Made by a program: the position numbers and the translations under genes. Below the pieces are notes generated by a model. The model was given only the letters and a program-made list of their open reading frames with translations. It had not been told where the DNA came from and ran no database searches. This document shows positions 34,882 through 46,335 of a DNA stretch of 64,000 nt, piece after piece (position 1 is the stretch's first letter; each line of letters opens with the position of its first letter). The stretch is from Thuidium tamariscinum (Eukaryota > Streptophyta > Bryopsida > Hypnales > Thuidiaceae), in assembly GCA_947034885.2 (NCBI GenBank), contig OX344753.2, forward strand, positions 12,896,001 through 12,960,000. Direction: 5' to 3'.

Positions 34882-37800
34882 ATGGTGGCATTGTATCCCA
34901 GGGCCTTGGGAGTGGCGGCCGTGGCGTACGTGGGGGTGGATTACTTGCGAGAAGTTGCACCAGGACTTCACCAGGTTCTGCAGCCTTGTCTGTGGATATT
35001 CTTCGCTTTTGCCGCTGCAGTTCGGGCTCCCTACTATGAGTACTGGTCACGGGAGCTTCGGGTCATTGGAATCTTCATAGTCTCTCTGGTGTTCATGCTT
35101 GGTTGCCTCTGCATCGAGGCTATGGCGGTGCAGTATGTCACGACTGTCCTGGGCCTGGATTGGCATTGGTAAGCATTCCTTGGAAGCGCAAATCATGTTT
35201 GACTTTGGTGTTGAGAGCAGTGGCAACTTTGTTGAGAATTTGCACTTATAATGTGTTTTTGTAGTTTTAGAGTTACTTGTACTTTAATTAAAAGGGATTG
35301 TGACTAGATTAGCGTAGATGGTTAGGTTTTACTCTGGAGGATCCGGAGGAGGAAACTTATCATACTCTAGGGTTTCTTCCGCTGGTATTGAAGACCCCCG
35401 ATCCTGGATTCAGGCTGCTCTTTGATGACCCATACAAATCACATCTCCTCGCGAGTAGGGTTTGGGATAAGTTTGGAACGACCTTGCAGACTGCTCCGGT
35501 TAGAATCTAATACAAAAACTTCGAAGAAAAATGAGATATTCCAGTCATTGATCTCATTAAGCTTCGTTTTTAATAAATACACTAGGGTTCAAATAGGATG
35601 TCGTGGTCTTCCATACACTACTTGGGTCTCGTTTAGAATATCGAATGGCAGGTTTGCTGCCTAATTTTCTAGTTGGTGTGCAGTCATTTTGATGAGCATA
35701 GTTTGTGGTACTAGAGTGTTGAGTTTGTTCCATGGCCTGATTGGATTCTTTCATTTATGAGGTTTAGGGTTAGATTGGTTCTATCCACGCTTTAAAAAAA
35801 AATTCCTGGTAGAAATTAGTGTCGTTACGGTGTGCACACTAAATCGACACTTATGGGTGCACTTAGTGAAGTAAAGCATAGACTATTTTATTGGATCTTA
35901 TTGGCACCTAAAAGAGGATTCCAACGCACTTTGGCATGCATTATGTGTCCAGACACCTTTGAACAAGTTAAGAATTTTCAAAGTATTGTTGCTAGGTGTA
36001 CCCCAAACCAATACTATATACTCACAGACTCTCATGTTTTGATTGTGTACACCTTGTGTAACCAACACCTAATTTTTTATAACACTTTTTGGTCCAAATG
36101 TGGGTTTCGCATTATGGGCAGTTGGTTATCGGTGTTTACATACCTTAGTGAGAATGCTGATGCAAGGAGGACTTTGCCACAAGGTGGAATCATGTGGAGC
36201 CTAATCAGCTTGGTTGGTGTCAACAGGAACACCTCGCCCCTTCCTGACTCAGGACAATGGCTGATCCTATTCGGCAACGAGAAGCTTCCATCCCCAATTG
36301 TAGCCTTTTTACGAGCCCCAGTCATCGGACTTCACCATTTCTTGATGCTCTTCCTTCTCTTGGCCTTTTCAGTGTTGTATGGGTGCGTGAAAGCCCCCGG
36401 CATGGGACTCGGTGCGCGCTATATGTTCACCATGGGTGTGGGAAGGCTTATTCGAGTGTTGACGTTCGTTGCTACCATCCTTCCTTCAGCACGACCCTGG
36501 TGTGCCCATGCACGGTTCAACACTGCCAAGCACCCACATCCGTGGGCACAAAAATACTACGTGCCCTATGCAAAGGACCCTGATATGGTGAGGCAGGTCA
36601 TCAGACGGGACGAGGCATTTGGTAAAGTCCAAAAACTCTCAGTCTCTTGTAATCGTTTTTTCCTACCTTCCTTGTGTAGGATATGTCACACTTCTGGATT
36701 GATAACTTAGCTCAACATATGACATCAATACATGGCTGTATTGCTGCTTGGCTTTTTTCTATGTTCTTAATCTACCATCATGGCTTTCTTTTCACCAAAA
36801 TTTCTTTCTATATGATAGGGTGAGCTAGTACAAAGCAACTTCAATTGACGACCATGATTGTGTGCTAGTGAGGTCTGAATTTTTAGTCAGAGTACAATGC
36901 CGCTGAACTTAGTAGAAGTTTGTGAATGGCTTTTGAATATTGTAGAATGGCATTTGAATGACATATGCAAGTTTTATAAGAGCGCAAGTTCAATTGATAG
37001 AATTTTCAATTTGTGTCCTAGTCTTCAACATTATAAAATGAGTATCTACTTATTATCTAGACTTAGACTTATTAGGCACGTTTTGGGGTATACACTTGGT
37101 TTTAGATTATCCTACTCGAACCCAAAGATCTCGTCCCTTGGGCCTTCTGTGACACTCCGCAAATCCTCAACTTCTTGGGGTAGGATTTCAACATGAGTGG
37201 CCATTGATACCTCACTAACGATTTAATGCTTCCTGAACTGATTTGTTGTATGCAATTTTCATGTCGTTTTCTAATGAAAACTGCCGGTGGTATCTTTTGT
37301 TACAGCACCAATTGGGAATTATCCTGCAGAGTTCGTACCCAACTGGGGTTCAATGCAATTCCTGGTGAACATTTTGAGGCCCATGGACCCAGCGCAAACC
37401 GGGCAAGGACCGGAGAACTGGTTCAAAACTCTGAAACGTGGCGGTGGTGGGTGCAATGATCTTGTGTACAGTGGTCACATGTATGTAGCAGTTCTGACAG
37501 CTATGGCTTGGCAGGTACCAATCTCAAACCCTCATTTTTCGATTTATGTTTGTAAGGTCGCTCTAGCAATTTAAGTCTCGCAGTCCTGAAGGGAGGGACT
37601 AAAGAAATGGCTTGAAAATGTGGACAGTTTTAGTGCCCAATGAAAACGAGACAATTGTTAATAGCAATAGTCTGAACATTAGCATGTTGAGGCGCGTCAT
37701 ACTAGCATTCCAAGAACTGTTTTTTTATTTTTAAATTAGTGGAAGAGTGACGTGCTAGTTTGACAATTTTATTTGAGTCAGAGACAAAACTTGTTTAACC

Positions 37801-38289
37801 TCTTGTTTGTAGTACGAAGACGGCCAGAGACCGATATCTTTCTCATCATACCAAACAAAGTTAATGTCTATTGATGGTTACATGCCTGCTTTACAGGAAG
37901 CCTATCCTGGCTGGACTTCAATTTTCGTATGGCTTCTGGTTGCGCATTCTGGACAACGTGAGATCCGTGAACGGCACCATTACAGTGTGGACGTGGTCTC
38001 AGGAATCTATGTTGGCATCCTCATGTGGCACACAACAAGGTGGATCTGGTCAAGCAAAGATCGACTTCAGGAGCTCCGAATTCAACATTTAGCCGCAGCA
38101 GAGGATGTCATCCAGAAGGCTGCCAAAGAAGGTGACCTTGAGAAAATCAGGTCTATTTTGAGCGAAACTAGCAAAGCTGTTACAGACGATAAATTATCAG
38201 GAAGGGGCTTGTTGTTTACTGGAGCTTTCATATTGTCCATAACTCTAGGTCTTGGGCTACTAGCCTTCTTATTGACGTCGGATGGTTAA
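34882..38289 (+). CDS. Sphingomyelin-synthase/PAP2-like membrane enzyme, four exons
   Basis: Exons 34882-35168, 36167-36621, 37306-37514 and 37897-38289 join in frame to 448 codons (447 residues). All introns are GT-AG. An alternative acceptor 3 bp downstream for exon 2 would drop one Arg. The protein is multi-pass: hydrophobic segments lie near residues 2-23, 35-48, 66-84, 140-170 and 182-202, others in exon 4, and one at 419-442. The sphingomyelin-synthase family blocks are present. RLIRVLTFVATILP (189-202) matches the block before the catalytic pair. CNDLVYSGHMYV (297-308) carries His305. HHYSVDVVSG (344-353) carries His345 and Asp349, completing the His-His-Asp triad. By family this enzyme moves a phospho-head-group between a glycerolipid and ceramide or a similar acceptor, in Golgi or plasma membrane. 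Plant inositolphosphorylceramide synthases share the motifs. The exact substrate cannot be read. A charged helical stretch at about 365-415 precedes the last membrane segment. Start choice: first ATG after a leader acceptor. Confidence 0.88.
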
Positions 38290-39594
38290 CATGTTCCAGA
38301 TATTGAACATTGCTTCAGATATTAGATACGTACCTACTGTAGCTCTTTCTCATTCAAGTCTGGTTGCCCTCTCTCACCCGTTACAGAAGTTGCGTGTTCA
38401 AATTTCATTCAGGACAGCTGCATTTGGAATTAGGTACTGATGACCTGAGAAAATCAACTACCCTGGGGTAAGTCGCGAGCCGATTTCTGTGAAATTTATC
38501 TGTGTATCTGAATGGGGCCAGCCAGAGTCATAGAATTTTCTCAAATTGGTTGTGGCCAATTCCAATCCAATTTTTTGTTGTAAAAAGAAATAGATTGTGA
38601 TCCCTGTCCACCTGTTTGGCCAGAAACAGACTTCAGACCCACACTTGAGCTCTTTGATGCTCGGTTATCAACATAGTTTGAGGAATTTTTGGAGGCTCAT
38701 TTTCATAACAGGGTCTGTTTTGTTTTTGTTATCGTTTTAGAATCGTTTTTCAAAGTATTTGACCAAGATCATTAGTTAAGTACTGGATTAGTAGTTTCTG
38801 ATTCTGGGAATGTTGTCATTCCTGGAGTGGGTCAGAGGTCACCTGCGTTTGGGGAAAGAAAGCAAAACCTCACCTGCAAATCACGCCATCATCACTCTGC
38901 CTCTTGAACAGCAGCCCAGAAACTAACTTAGGATAATATCAACCTCACTGACAGGACCATGCCAAAAGACTAAGCAAGATAACCTTCAAGAGCCGGGAGG
39001 TTGGAGGAGGTTGCTGCACATATTGTAAGCTTAATTATGTTGTTTCATCAATCTTGAATGTCACATTTGTATAACGCATCTCGTGTTTAGGGTCAACAAA
39101 AAATATGACTTAAAACTGATGATGAAATTTGTGGGATACTCTTTTCCCAAAAAAAATAATTGTATGGAAAAAAGAATAACTCTATTTTTTAGTCATCTGT
39201 TGAATCGCATTCAAACTGGTGTTGTAATGGGTCCGTCTGTAGCCGAGAATTGTGAGAAACATGAACCTTCAACTACCGTTTGCACAGGTTTGCTTACTAT
39301 CAAGATGTTAAAATCTCGGTGGAAAAATCTCGAGATGAAAGTAGGCATGAAGACCAATGTAGTGAAACATGCGTTCCTGGTTGAATGAATGTGCTGTAAT
39401 TGTGTTATCTAAGTTTGAGAAATAGCTCCCGGATCGAGATTTTTGTCAGGAAAATTTCTTGGAGAGCATGATCATCTTCAGAATATGTCTAAGTAAACAG
39501 AGTACCTATGAGAATTGAAAAACTTTTTGAAATTAATGAATTAGTCACGAAAAGGCCAAGAAAAGGTGCACCCGAGCCGGCTCAACAGCCTTGA
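38290..39594. other. Downstream region of the PAP2-like gene, no gene seen
   Basis: Mixed-composition DNA. A plus-strand frame at 39083-39388 is open but has no recognised domain, no supporting splice structure and no leader. It probably includes the 3' untranslated region of the PAP2-like gene, but no polyadenylation signal can be singled out. Confidence 0.35.
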
Positions 39595-39813
39595 CTAGCT
39601 AATTTCCTCTGCATCCCTCGTCAATTTCGTTACAGAATGAGACATGGTGTTCGACAACCTAGCATTAACAAGAGTATGTTCGCAGCACGACTTACTCGAA
39701 ACAGAAATGATTGAAGAGCTCTTCAAGTTTTGCGTGTCGAGCTGAAGACTGAATAACTTACACGACACACAACCAAGAAATATTACCAGAAGTAGAAACA
39801 GTGCTGCTGACAT
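39595..39813 (-). CDS. Candidate small secreted protein (72 residues)
   Basis: The frame starts MSAALFLLLVIFLGCVSC, a textbook signal peptide: short N-region, hydrophobic core and a cleavage-like GCVSC. It is followed by a polar 54-residue remainder with a CC pair and ends KLTRDAEEIS. A telobox cluster lies 85-130 bp upstream, which is promoter-like on plant genes. I do not recognise a family, and no known peptide-hormone motif is evident. Two caveats: an upstream ATG in excellent context (AATGGCG, 39838) lies in another frame, and a perfect GTAAGT donor falls within the signal-peptide region, so this could be part of a spliced gene with a different product. Function is unknown. Confidence 0.35.
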   Translation of the reverse strand: MSAALFLLLVIFLGCVSCKLFSLQLDTQNLKSSSIISVSSKSCCEHTLVNARLSNTMSHSVTKLTRDAEEIS

Positions 39814-39898
39814 GATAAGGGTGCTCTGTGTTCGCCATTGATGATTAGCAGCACTTGCTTTTTTCCATTGGGTTCCATTTGGGTTCCATCTGGGCTTA

Positions 39899-39941
39899 GG
39901 ATTTTAGGGTTCTTTAGGGTTAGGGTTTAGGGTTTTAGGGG
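39899..39941 (-). promoter_or_regulatory. Telobox cluster
   Basis: Five close TTTAGGG/TTAGGG units lie in 43 bp. On the minus strand they read as AAACCCTA boxes upstream of the small secreted-protein candidate. Teloboxes in this position are common in plant promoters. A short interstitial telomeric remnant is the alternative. Confidence 0.55.
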
Positions 39942-40059
39942 TGTGCAATCTCTTTCCTAAAAGCAGGGAAACTGGTTGAGAAGATGATCGATGAAATTGA
40001 TGCCACTTGTGCAGCCATGAGCTACGGAATCTAGAATCTAATGTAATTAGTTCTTTTTG

Positions 40060-41235
40060 AATATCTATACATTGTGTGCTTGGTACCATCGGAAAGCTCT
40101 CGGCGAGGAGGGGTGCATGGACTTGGTTTCAAGGCATTTGAACTCATGATGAAAAAGTTATTGAATTTTAAAGTTTTAATGAATTAAAAAATTAGAAAAT
40201 ATCTTTTACTGTAGTTTTGACTGTGGCATCGACAGAGGGCACACTAGTCTTCTATACATTAAAGAAGCTTAGAATATTCTTTTTTGTTCTATTTTGTTTG
40301 TCACGTTGATACCTTGCAAACCGTATGTCCCCTAGTTGTGTGCTTGGTACCATCGGAAAGCTCTTGGCGAGGAAGGGTATAGGGGCTTTGTTTCGTGGCA
40401 TTCCAACCTACGGTGTGAAAGTTATAAATTTTTGAGTTATTTTTAGTTTTTTTAAATTATTTTGTTTTGTTTGTTATGTTGAGATCTCCAAGACCGTGCA
40501 GCTTCCAGTTGCGTGCTTCGTACCGCCAGAAAGTCCTTAGCAAGGAGGGGTGCATGGGCTTTGTTGTGTAGCATTCCAACCTACGGTGTGATAGTTATGG
40601 ATTTTTTTAGTTATTTTTGGTTCTAAAAAACTAGAAAATTACTTCTACTTTGATTTTGATCACAATCTTGGTATCGTCGGAAAGCCCTTGGCAAGGAGGG
40701 ATGCATGAACTTTGTTTCATGACATTTGGAACTATGGTGCGAGAGTTATTGAATTTCAAAGTTTTTATTATGCTTTCAAAAATTAGGAAACTACTTTCAC
40801 TTTGATTTTGGTTGTGGCAACAACACAAGGCACACTAGTCCATTCCCTAAGACAGGTAGTTTGTTTTGTTTTGTTTTGTTTGTTTGTCACGTTGAGATCT
40901 CTTGGCCCATGCGTCCCCCGGTCCGATGTTTGGTACTGTCAAAAAGCTCTTGGCAAGGAGGGGAGTGCGGGCTTTGTTTTGTGGCGTTTTGACCTGCAGT
41001 GGAAAAGTTATAGATTTTTTTAGTTATTTTTGGTTTTAAAAAAAATTTAAATTACTTTTACATATATTTTGATCACAATCTTGGTATTGTCGGAAAGCTC
41101 TTAGCAATGAAGGATACACAGGCTATATTTTGTGACATTTGGACCTACGGTGTGAGAATTATTGAATTTCAAAGTTTTTGTGCATTCAAAAATTAGATTT
41201 GACTGTGGAAATGATATAGGGCATACTAGTCCATT
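40060..41235 (+). repeat. Tandem array of R3 units
   Basis: Six cores of the type GGTACCRTCGGAAAGCTC occur at about 40083, 40346, 40527, 40670, 40933 and 41085. Spacings are near 263, 181, 143, 263 and 152 bp, so full and 5'-truncated units alternate. A full unit runs GTTACGTTGAGATCTC, the core, GGCGAGGAGGGGTGCA, TTTGTTTYGTGGCATT, CCTACGGTGTGAAAGTTAT, and ends CACACTAGTC. A TTTTG microsatellite precedes the unit at 40858. Confidence 0.75.
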
Positions 41236-41246
41236 TCAATTGTACT

Positions 41247-41649
41247 CAAGGTAGAACCATCCAAAACCAATTAGCACCCCATATGTAGCCAACCAATTGA
41301 TGGACAAATTTCCAACTAGGTTTAGAATGGGTTTTTTTCTCCTTTTCAAAGTTGGAACTAGAAGTTCACAATATATGTTCCAAAGTAGTGTACAAGAGAT
41401 TAGGAATGAGTGAGTAAAAAAATAGTTTTTTGAATGATTGGAATAGTCTACATATTGACAATAGGTTCGGCAGACTTTTTGCCTTTCAAAGTTCATAGAA
41501 AAATTCAATTCATGCAATAAAATTACCAAAGTTTTTGCAATCCCCTTCATTTCATTCATTGCACCTTTAAAAATATTTGATTTGCCTTGCATTACACCAG
41601 ATAATGTCTAGAATACCTTAAATGATTAGTTATGGGTGGTTCTACCTTA
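41247..41649. mobile_element. R5 element, copy b
   Basis: The left end is CAAGGTAGAACCATCC and the right end is GGGTGGTTCTACCTTA, its inverse. About 400 bp. Internal landmarks shared with copies a and d: AATTTCCAACTAGG, AAAGTTGGAACTA, TTTTTGCAATC. Open frames inside are shared only because the repeat is shared. Confidence 0.75.
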
Positions 41650-42528
41650 CACTAAGTAGGGGTAGTTACACCTTCACCCACCAACCATTCTTTAGAGGAT
41701 TGCAACATTGGGGGTTTTAGAATTGGTTTTGGGCAATTGTTCTTTATTCTTGGAGGAAGAATATTCTTGTTCTGCAAGTACTTCTCTATGTCCTTTTTTC
41801 TCCTCTAGAAGTGAGTAATAGGCATGAAGAAGATTTCTTCATAAAAGTATATTCTCTTGCACTCCATGCACTTTGTAGTTTTAGCTATGCTTTGTGATTT
41901 CACTGCATAGATTGCCCCACACTTTGAGCAACAAATTAGCACCTATTCTTTTGCATATAGGCTTCTGTATTTTTAATTGCTCATGAATCCATTCTTTGTT
42001 GAAGTCTTCTATACAACTTATAAGGGATGTCACAACTTCACCTAGAACTACCTCATGTTTCCACTTACAAACTCTTCATTCTTTAGGAGAACTTTACCCT
42101 CATGAAGGAAGCATGACTATCCTTACTGAATGCAACTATTGTCACAAAACATCCTAATGTATCAAATATCAATTGAATACAAACTTCAACATAGTCATGC
42201 TCAATATATAGATACGAGCATCCCAAATGGCATTTGATTATTGTTAAGTCAAAAATTACTTGGAAATAGTTTGAAATTGTCATAGCTTTTTTTAGACCTT
42301 TTTGACAATTAAAATTTTAGGATTAGAAATTCTTTTACCATTCATTTTTTGGATATCATATGAATAAGTCATAAATTTCCAAAAGTGTAAACTATAATTA
42401 TATACATTAAAAAATGTATGTATGTATGTATGTGAGTCAAATGGCATCAAGTTTGCAATTAGATGTAGTTAGCTTTTTGTTGGTGTCATGCATAAAGTAG
42501 TCTACAATACACAATGCTAAATTAAACT
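41650..42528. other. Intergenic, nothing assignable
   Basis: No exon or complete repeat was seen. A (TATG)n microsatellite lies at 42413-42432. Confidence 0.35.
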
Positions 42529-42688
42529 AAGGTAACTTAGTCTATGGTAGGCACAACTTTGGACAAGCCTATTGTAATTCCAAAAATTCTTATGATGTAT
42601 AAATGTCTTGTAAAATATAATGTACAAGAAGAAATAGGATTGCAATAGGCATGTCCAAAGTCATGCTTGTCAAAGGTTGAGTTACCTT
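42529..42688. mobile_element. 160-bp hairpin MITE
   Basis: The left arm is AAGGTAACTTAG ... CAACTTTGGACAAGCCTATTG. The right arm is CAATAGGCATGTCCAAAGTC ... GAGTTACCTT. The arms are imperfect inverse copies of about 45 bp. No matching target duplication was recognised. Confidence 0.65.
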
Positions 42689-43859
42689 CGTCGATGCAAA
42701 TTAGTGTCAAGGTTTCTTTAGTTAAAAAGATGGCGACTACATTCCATTATATTGTTACATTGTATACAATATAAACTCTTCTCTTGAACCAAAAATTAAC
42801 ACTCATTACCAAAGTGTATAAGTTATCATTTAGTACAACATTCTCATAAAAGGATTTAAATATTTAACCCAAACATTTAACTCTCAAAAGACTCCAAGGA
42901 TAATTTCTATCCTTAAAATGGATTTGTGCATACTAAAGAAATAATGATTGTCATCCAAATTTTTGTAAGCAATTTTATTGATGCTATATAAATTAATTTC
43001 ACAACATTTAAATTTTATATTTTATATAGGGTAGTTTACTAAGAAAATGGTATACTATCAATGTATTCCAATATTTTGAGTTTTCTTTCTCAAAATTTGA
43101 TTTTAACATTCAAATTAATGATTTCTTTTGCTTTAAGGAAATTTAAGAAATAAAATTCTTAAAGTTCAATTCCTTTGAAATAAACATTTTAGTAAAATCT
43201 GAAGTTGAAGATCTATAACTACATTTCTAAATATAGTGACACAAAAATTTCTTTATATTACAATCTTCTACATCATAATTTATTTTAATTCTAGAAATTT
43301 TATATTTTTTGAACATGCTATGTATTTGATAAAAAATTTCCTTCATTTTTTTCTTCAAAAATCTACAATAATTTGAAATATACACAAATAAATTTGATTT
43401 TTTTAATGAAAAATATGAAACATATAAATTCTTTTCTAAAAAACAAAGAAATTCATTAATAAGTAGTGAAGAGATGAAGGATATATAGTCAAGGATTTTC
43501 AAGTTTTATTACATGAGTGGAGTTCTTTCAAGTTTGACCACACCATCTTAGTCTCTATTTTTTAGGAATTAAACCTCAAAAAAAAATTGACAATACTTGA
43601 TGTTAAGACAAAGATCCCACATTAACTTCTTCACACTAGAGTCTTTTCTTGAACTTTTAAATATTTTTGCTTATTTAATTATAAATGTAATATTACAATG
43701 TAGTGTTTTGAAAAGTGGTTGCACACCTGTGGTCGATTAATTAGTCCCCTTCTCTCTCAAAAAATTTACAAGCAATTGATCCTTTTTTTTTAAAATGCTT
43801 ATCTTTGAAATTACCATTGATTTCCCAAAAAATCACAAGTTGTTGATCTTGTGGAATTT
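42689..43859. other. AT-rich intergenic DNA, nothing assignable
   Basis: Only short AT-driven frames. No exon or repeat boundary. Confidence 0.35.
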
Positions 43860-44805
43860 AATCTGATGGATACAATATAGTATATGAATATTAAATATAG
43901 ATATAGGTATAGATTCAGATATTGAATACGGATTTGAGTATACGTATAGATACAATATTGGGATATAAATATGAAGAGGATTTGGGTACGAATATGGATA
44001 TGGGTGATTGCAAGAAACACTTGTCCTATTTTTTGTCCCCTTGACCTCTAACAGGTAGTTTTTTGCTCATAACTTTTGCATGGTTTGCCCTATCAACTTG
44101 AAATTTGGAATGAAGGTTAAAACAAAAGTTTTATATGTTGTGTAATTTTTTCAATTTTTTAAAAATTAGTTTACTATTTTTAAACTTCCCCCGATTGGCT
44201 GTCTACCTTGGCCATTTTGAGGGGTTTTAGTCCTATTTTTGACCCAAAAATGCAAATTTTGAGCTGAAAATTAGCATGCTCAGATATATAGTATAGTTAC
44301 ACAATCCCTAAAAAGGATTTTTGAAAATATTAAACTGTTCAACTTTCACATGTCGTCAAAGTGGCTGACTTTGCGCACGTGTAGAGAATAGAATTTATTT
44401 TTTCCAAATATGAAATTTGTTGGAAAAGAAAGACCTTTACTTGAAGAAAAAAAAGATTTTTCATTTTCATTTTTTGAATTTTTTTACTATTTTTACCAAA
44501 TTAGTGAAAAAAGAGCTATTTTCATTGTATTTTCCATTGTCTATAACATTTAGAGAATTTTTTTTCTTAGGTCTGAATTTCAAGAGACATAATATTCTCA
44601 TTGCTCTTCAAATTATCCATATTTTTTTCAATTTAAAAAATTTTTATTTCAAAGGGTCATAGGACTCACAGGACTCATTGATTTTGAGCCATTTTGAGCC
44701 AAAACCGGTAAGTGTTTCTTGCAATGACCCATATAGTATTGGGATATGGGTATGGATATGCATACGGATACATTACCGGAATACGGATATGGATACGGGA
44801 TGAAT
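43860..44805 (+). repeat. Degenerate GGATAY minisatellite, interrupted
   Basis: Hexamer-like units such as GATATGGATACGG occupy 43860-43998 and resume at 44730-44805. The interruption is the inverted-repeat element described at 43998-44734. Confidence 0.7.
43998..44734. mobile_element. Terminal-inverted-repeat element inserted in a minisatellite
   Basis: The left end is ATATGGGTGATTGCAAGAA, continuing ACACTT. The right end read in reverse is ATATGGGTCATTGCAAGAA, continuing ACACTT. The inverted ends are about 25 bp with one mismatch. The interior holds CATAACTTTTGCA and no conserved coding frame. The two minisatellite flanks match each other in unit type. Confidence 0.75.
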
Positions 44806-45946
44806 TGTCCCATATTGTTTGTCACTTAAAATTGTTTCTAAAAATTACAAGGGGGAGGGGGGGAATGAAAATTTTTAAATTTTTTTAGCGATTTCTGCCA
44901 CTTTTTAGGACATTAGTGCACAATGTTTTGAAAAGTGGCAAAAAATGCCAAATCCATTATTACTTACCTCAGTTTCGTCAAATTCATCATACATAAAGTT
45001 TGGTTTTTAAAAAGTCCAAAATTGGTTTCAATAAATGAAAAATTGCATAGTCACAAATTAAAACCCTTAGAACCTTTTTTTGTTAATGTCTAGATTTTGA
45101 ATGCCATAGTGCTAACTAATTAAAAAAAATAGGAGGGAAAATCATGGAATTAGCTAGGTATGGGAAGAGAGGCATGAATGGCAATTCAAGTACATAGGAG
45201 GCTTCAAATGCACCCACCTCTTCAATGTACCCGATTTGTATATGTTTTTTTTCATCTTTACAAGAATGTACAAATAGTATACATCATTAGATTTTGGGGT
45301 GGGCGAACAAAGGCTACAAGTTCTTGGATTATGAAAATGCTTAGGGAATGTTAAGAACACTAACATGTAAGCAATTTGACATGGCTAAGAAACTACTACA
45401 TTGTATAATAATAATTAATTAGTATTTAAGATTAAATTAATTTTATTAAAAATTGAAATATTTTTAATATTTTAATTTTCAATTAGTTTATATTTTCAAA
45501 AAATTTAATTCAAAATTCCAAACCTACAATGGCTAGTTAATTACATAGAGAATAATTTCAAAGAATAGCTCCAAATCTATCTTTTAGAGGCCTTAAAAAA
45601 TCTAATGTTGAGGAAGTGGATGGTTTTAGAGCCATGTGTCATTTCAGCTTCAAAAATTCATAACTAATTCACAAAGCTCCAAAAATATGAACAACTTGTA
45701 TTAGATGCCGAATTCCTCTTGTCTTTAAAAGATAATTTATTGAAAAATAATTCAAGAATTTTCACCTTTCTAGAATCTTGTTTCAGCTCTCAAATGGGCA
45801 CTTCATGGACCTCCTACCTTAATACATGTTTGGCCGATGATAAATTTGTAGTGATGAAGTCCATTGCTTACGGTCCCTCATTCAAATCTCCTACGAGTCT
45901 TACCATGGAACAACCCACAAAATTGTCTACAAAAAGTACAATCAAA
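44806..45946. other. Intergenic, nothing assignable
   Basis: AT-rich DNA with short frames only. A GGGGGAGGGGGGG run lies near 44852. Confidence 0.35.
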
Positions 45947-46335
45947 TAAGGTAGAAGTACCTATTTTGAACAACCCCCAATCCTCCATTTAATGGCTTTA
46001 TAGGTTGACCTATAGTAGACAACACTTGGATGTACTATTTATTGAAAAGCATTCTCTCTTTGTACCTTCTTGTCCAATCATCTTTCTTCCTTTATTGCTT
46101 AGGAAGAAGTGCCAAACCTAACTATGATAGGTGAGTTTATAAAATTGGAATGGGTCATAATGACAAATTTGTGTTTATATTAAATAAAATATTATTTTTT
46201 GAAAAAAAAATTCTTTATTTTTTGCATTGTTCTTCATCCTTATGTTTGCAAACATTAAGTTGAATTTCATAGTGAACTTCCTACATATACCATGTTGAAA
46301 TGCTTAAATTATATGTTATAGGTAGCTCTACCTTA
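45947..46335. mobile_element. 389-bp MITE with TAAGGTAGA ends, copy a
   Basis: The left end is TAAGGTAGAAGTACCTAT and the right end is ATAGGTAGCTCTACCTTA (two mismatches in 18). A second copy is at 58033-58417. The ends resemble those of R5, so the two families are probably related. Confidence 0.7.

Noticed and set aside
35400-35470. C/D-box snoRNA (TTTGATGACC motif)
   Set aside because: A C-box-like sequence without a convincing D box, terminal stem or guide at the right spacing.
35832-36166. 5' extension of PAP2-like exon 2 (open frame from 35832)
   Set aside because: The frame is open but lacks family similarity. The acceptor at 36166/36167 joins exon 1 in phase and leaves family sequence from the junction on, so this part is intron.
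39899-39941. True telomere or chromosome end
   Set aside because: Only five degenerate units, with ordinary sequence on both sides. Telobox cluster or interstitial remnant is the simpler reading.
40060-41235. CRISPR-like regularly spaced repeats
   Set aside because: Unit lengths are hundreds of bases with decayed copies in a eukaryotic context. This is a tandem transposon-like repeat.
41236-41592. 118-codon open frame, minus strand
   Set aside because: It lies inside R5 copy b. Similar frames at 63677-63910 and, more weakly, 55381-55824 exist only because the repeat is shared. No domain, and the frames are broken differently in each copy.
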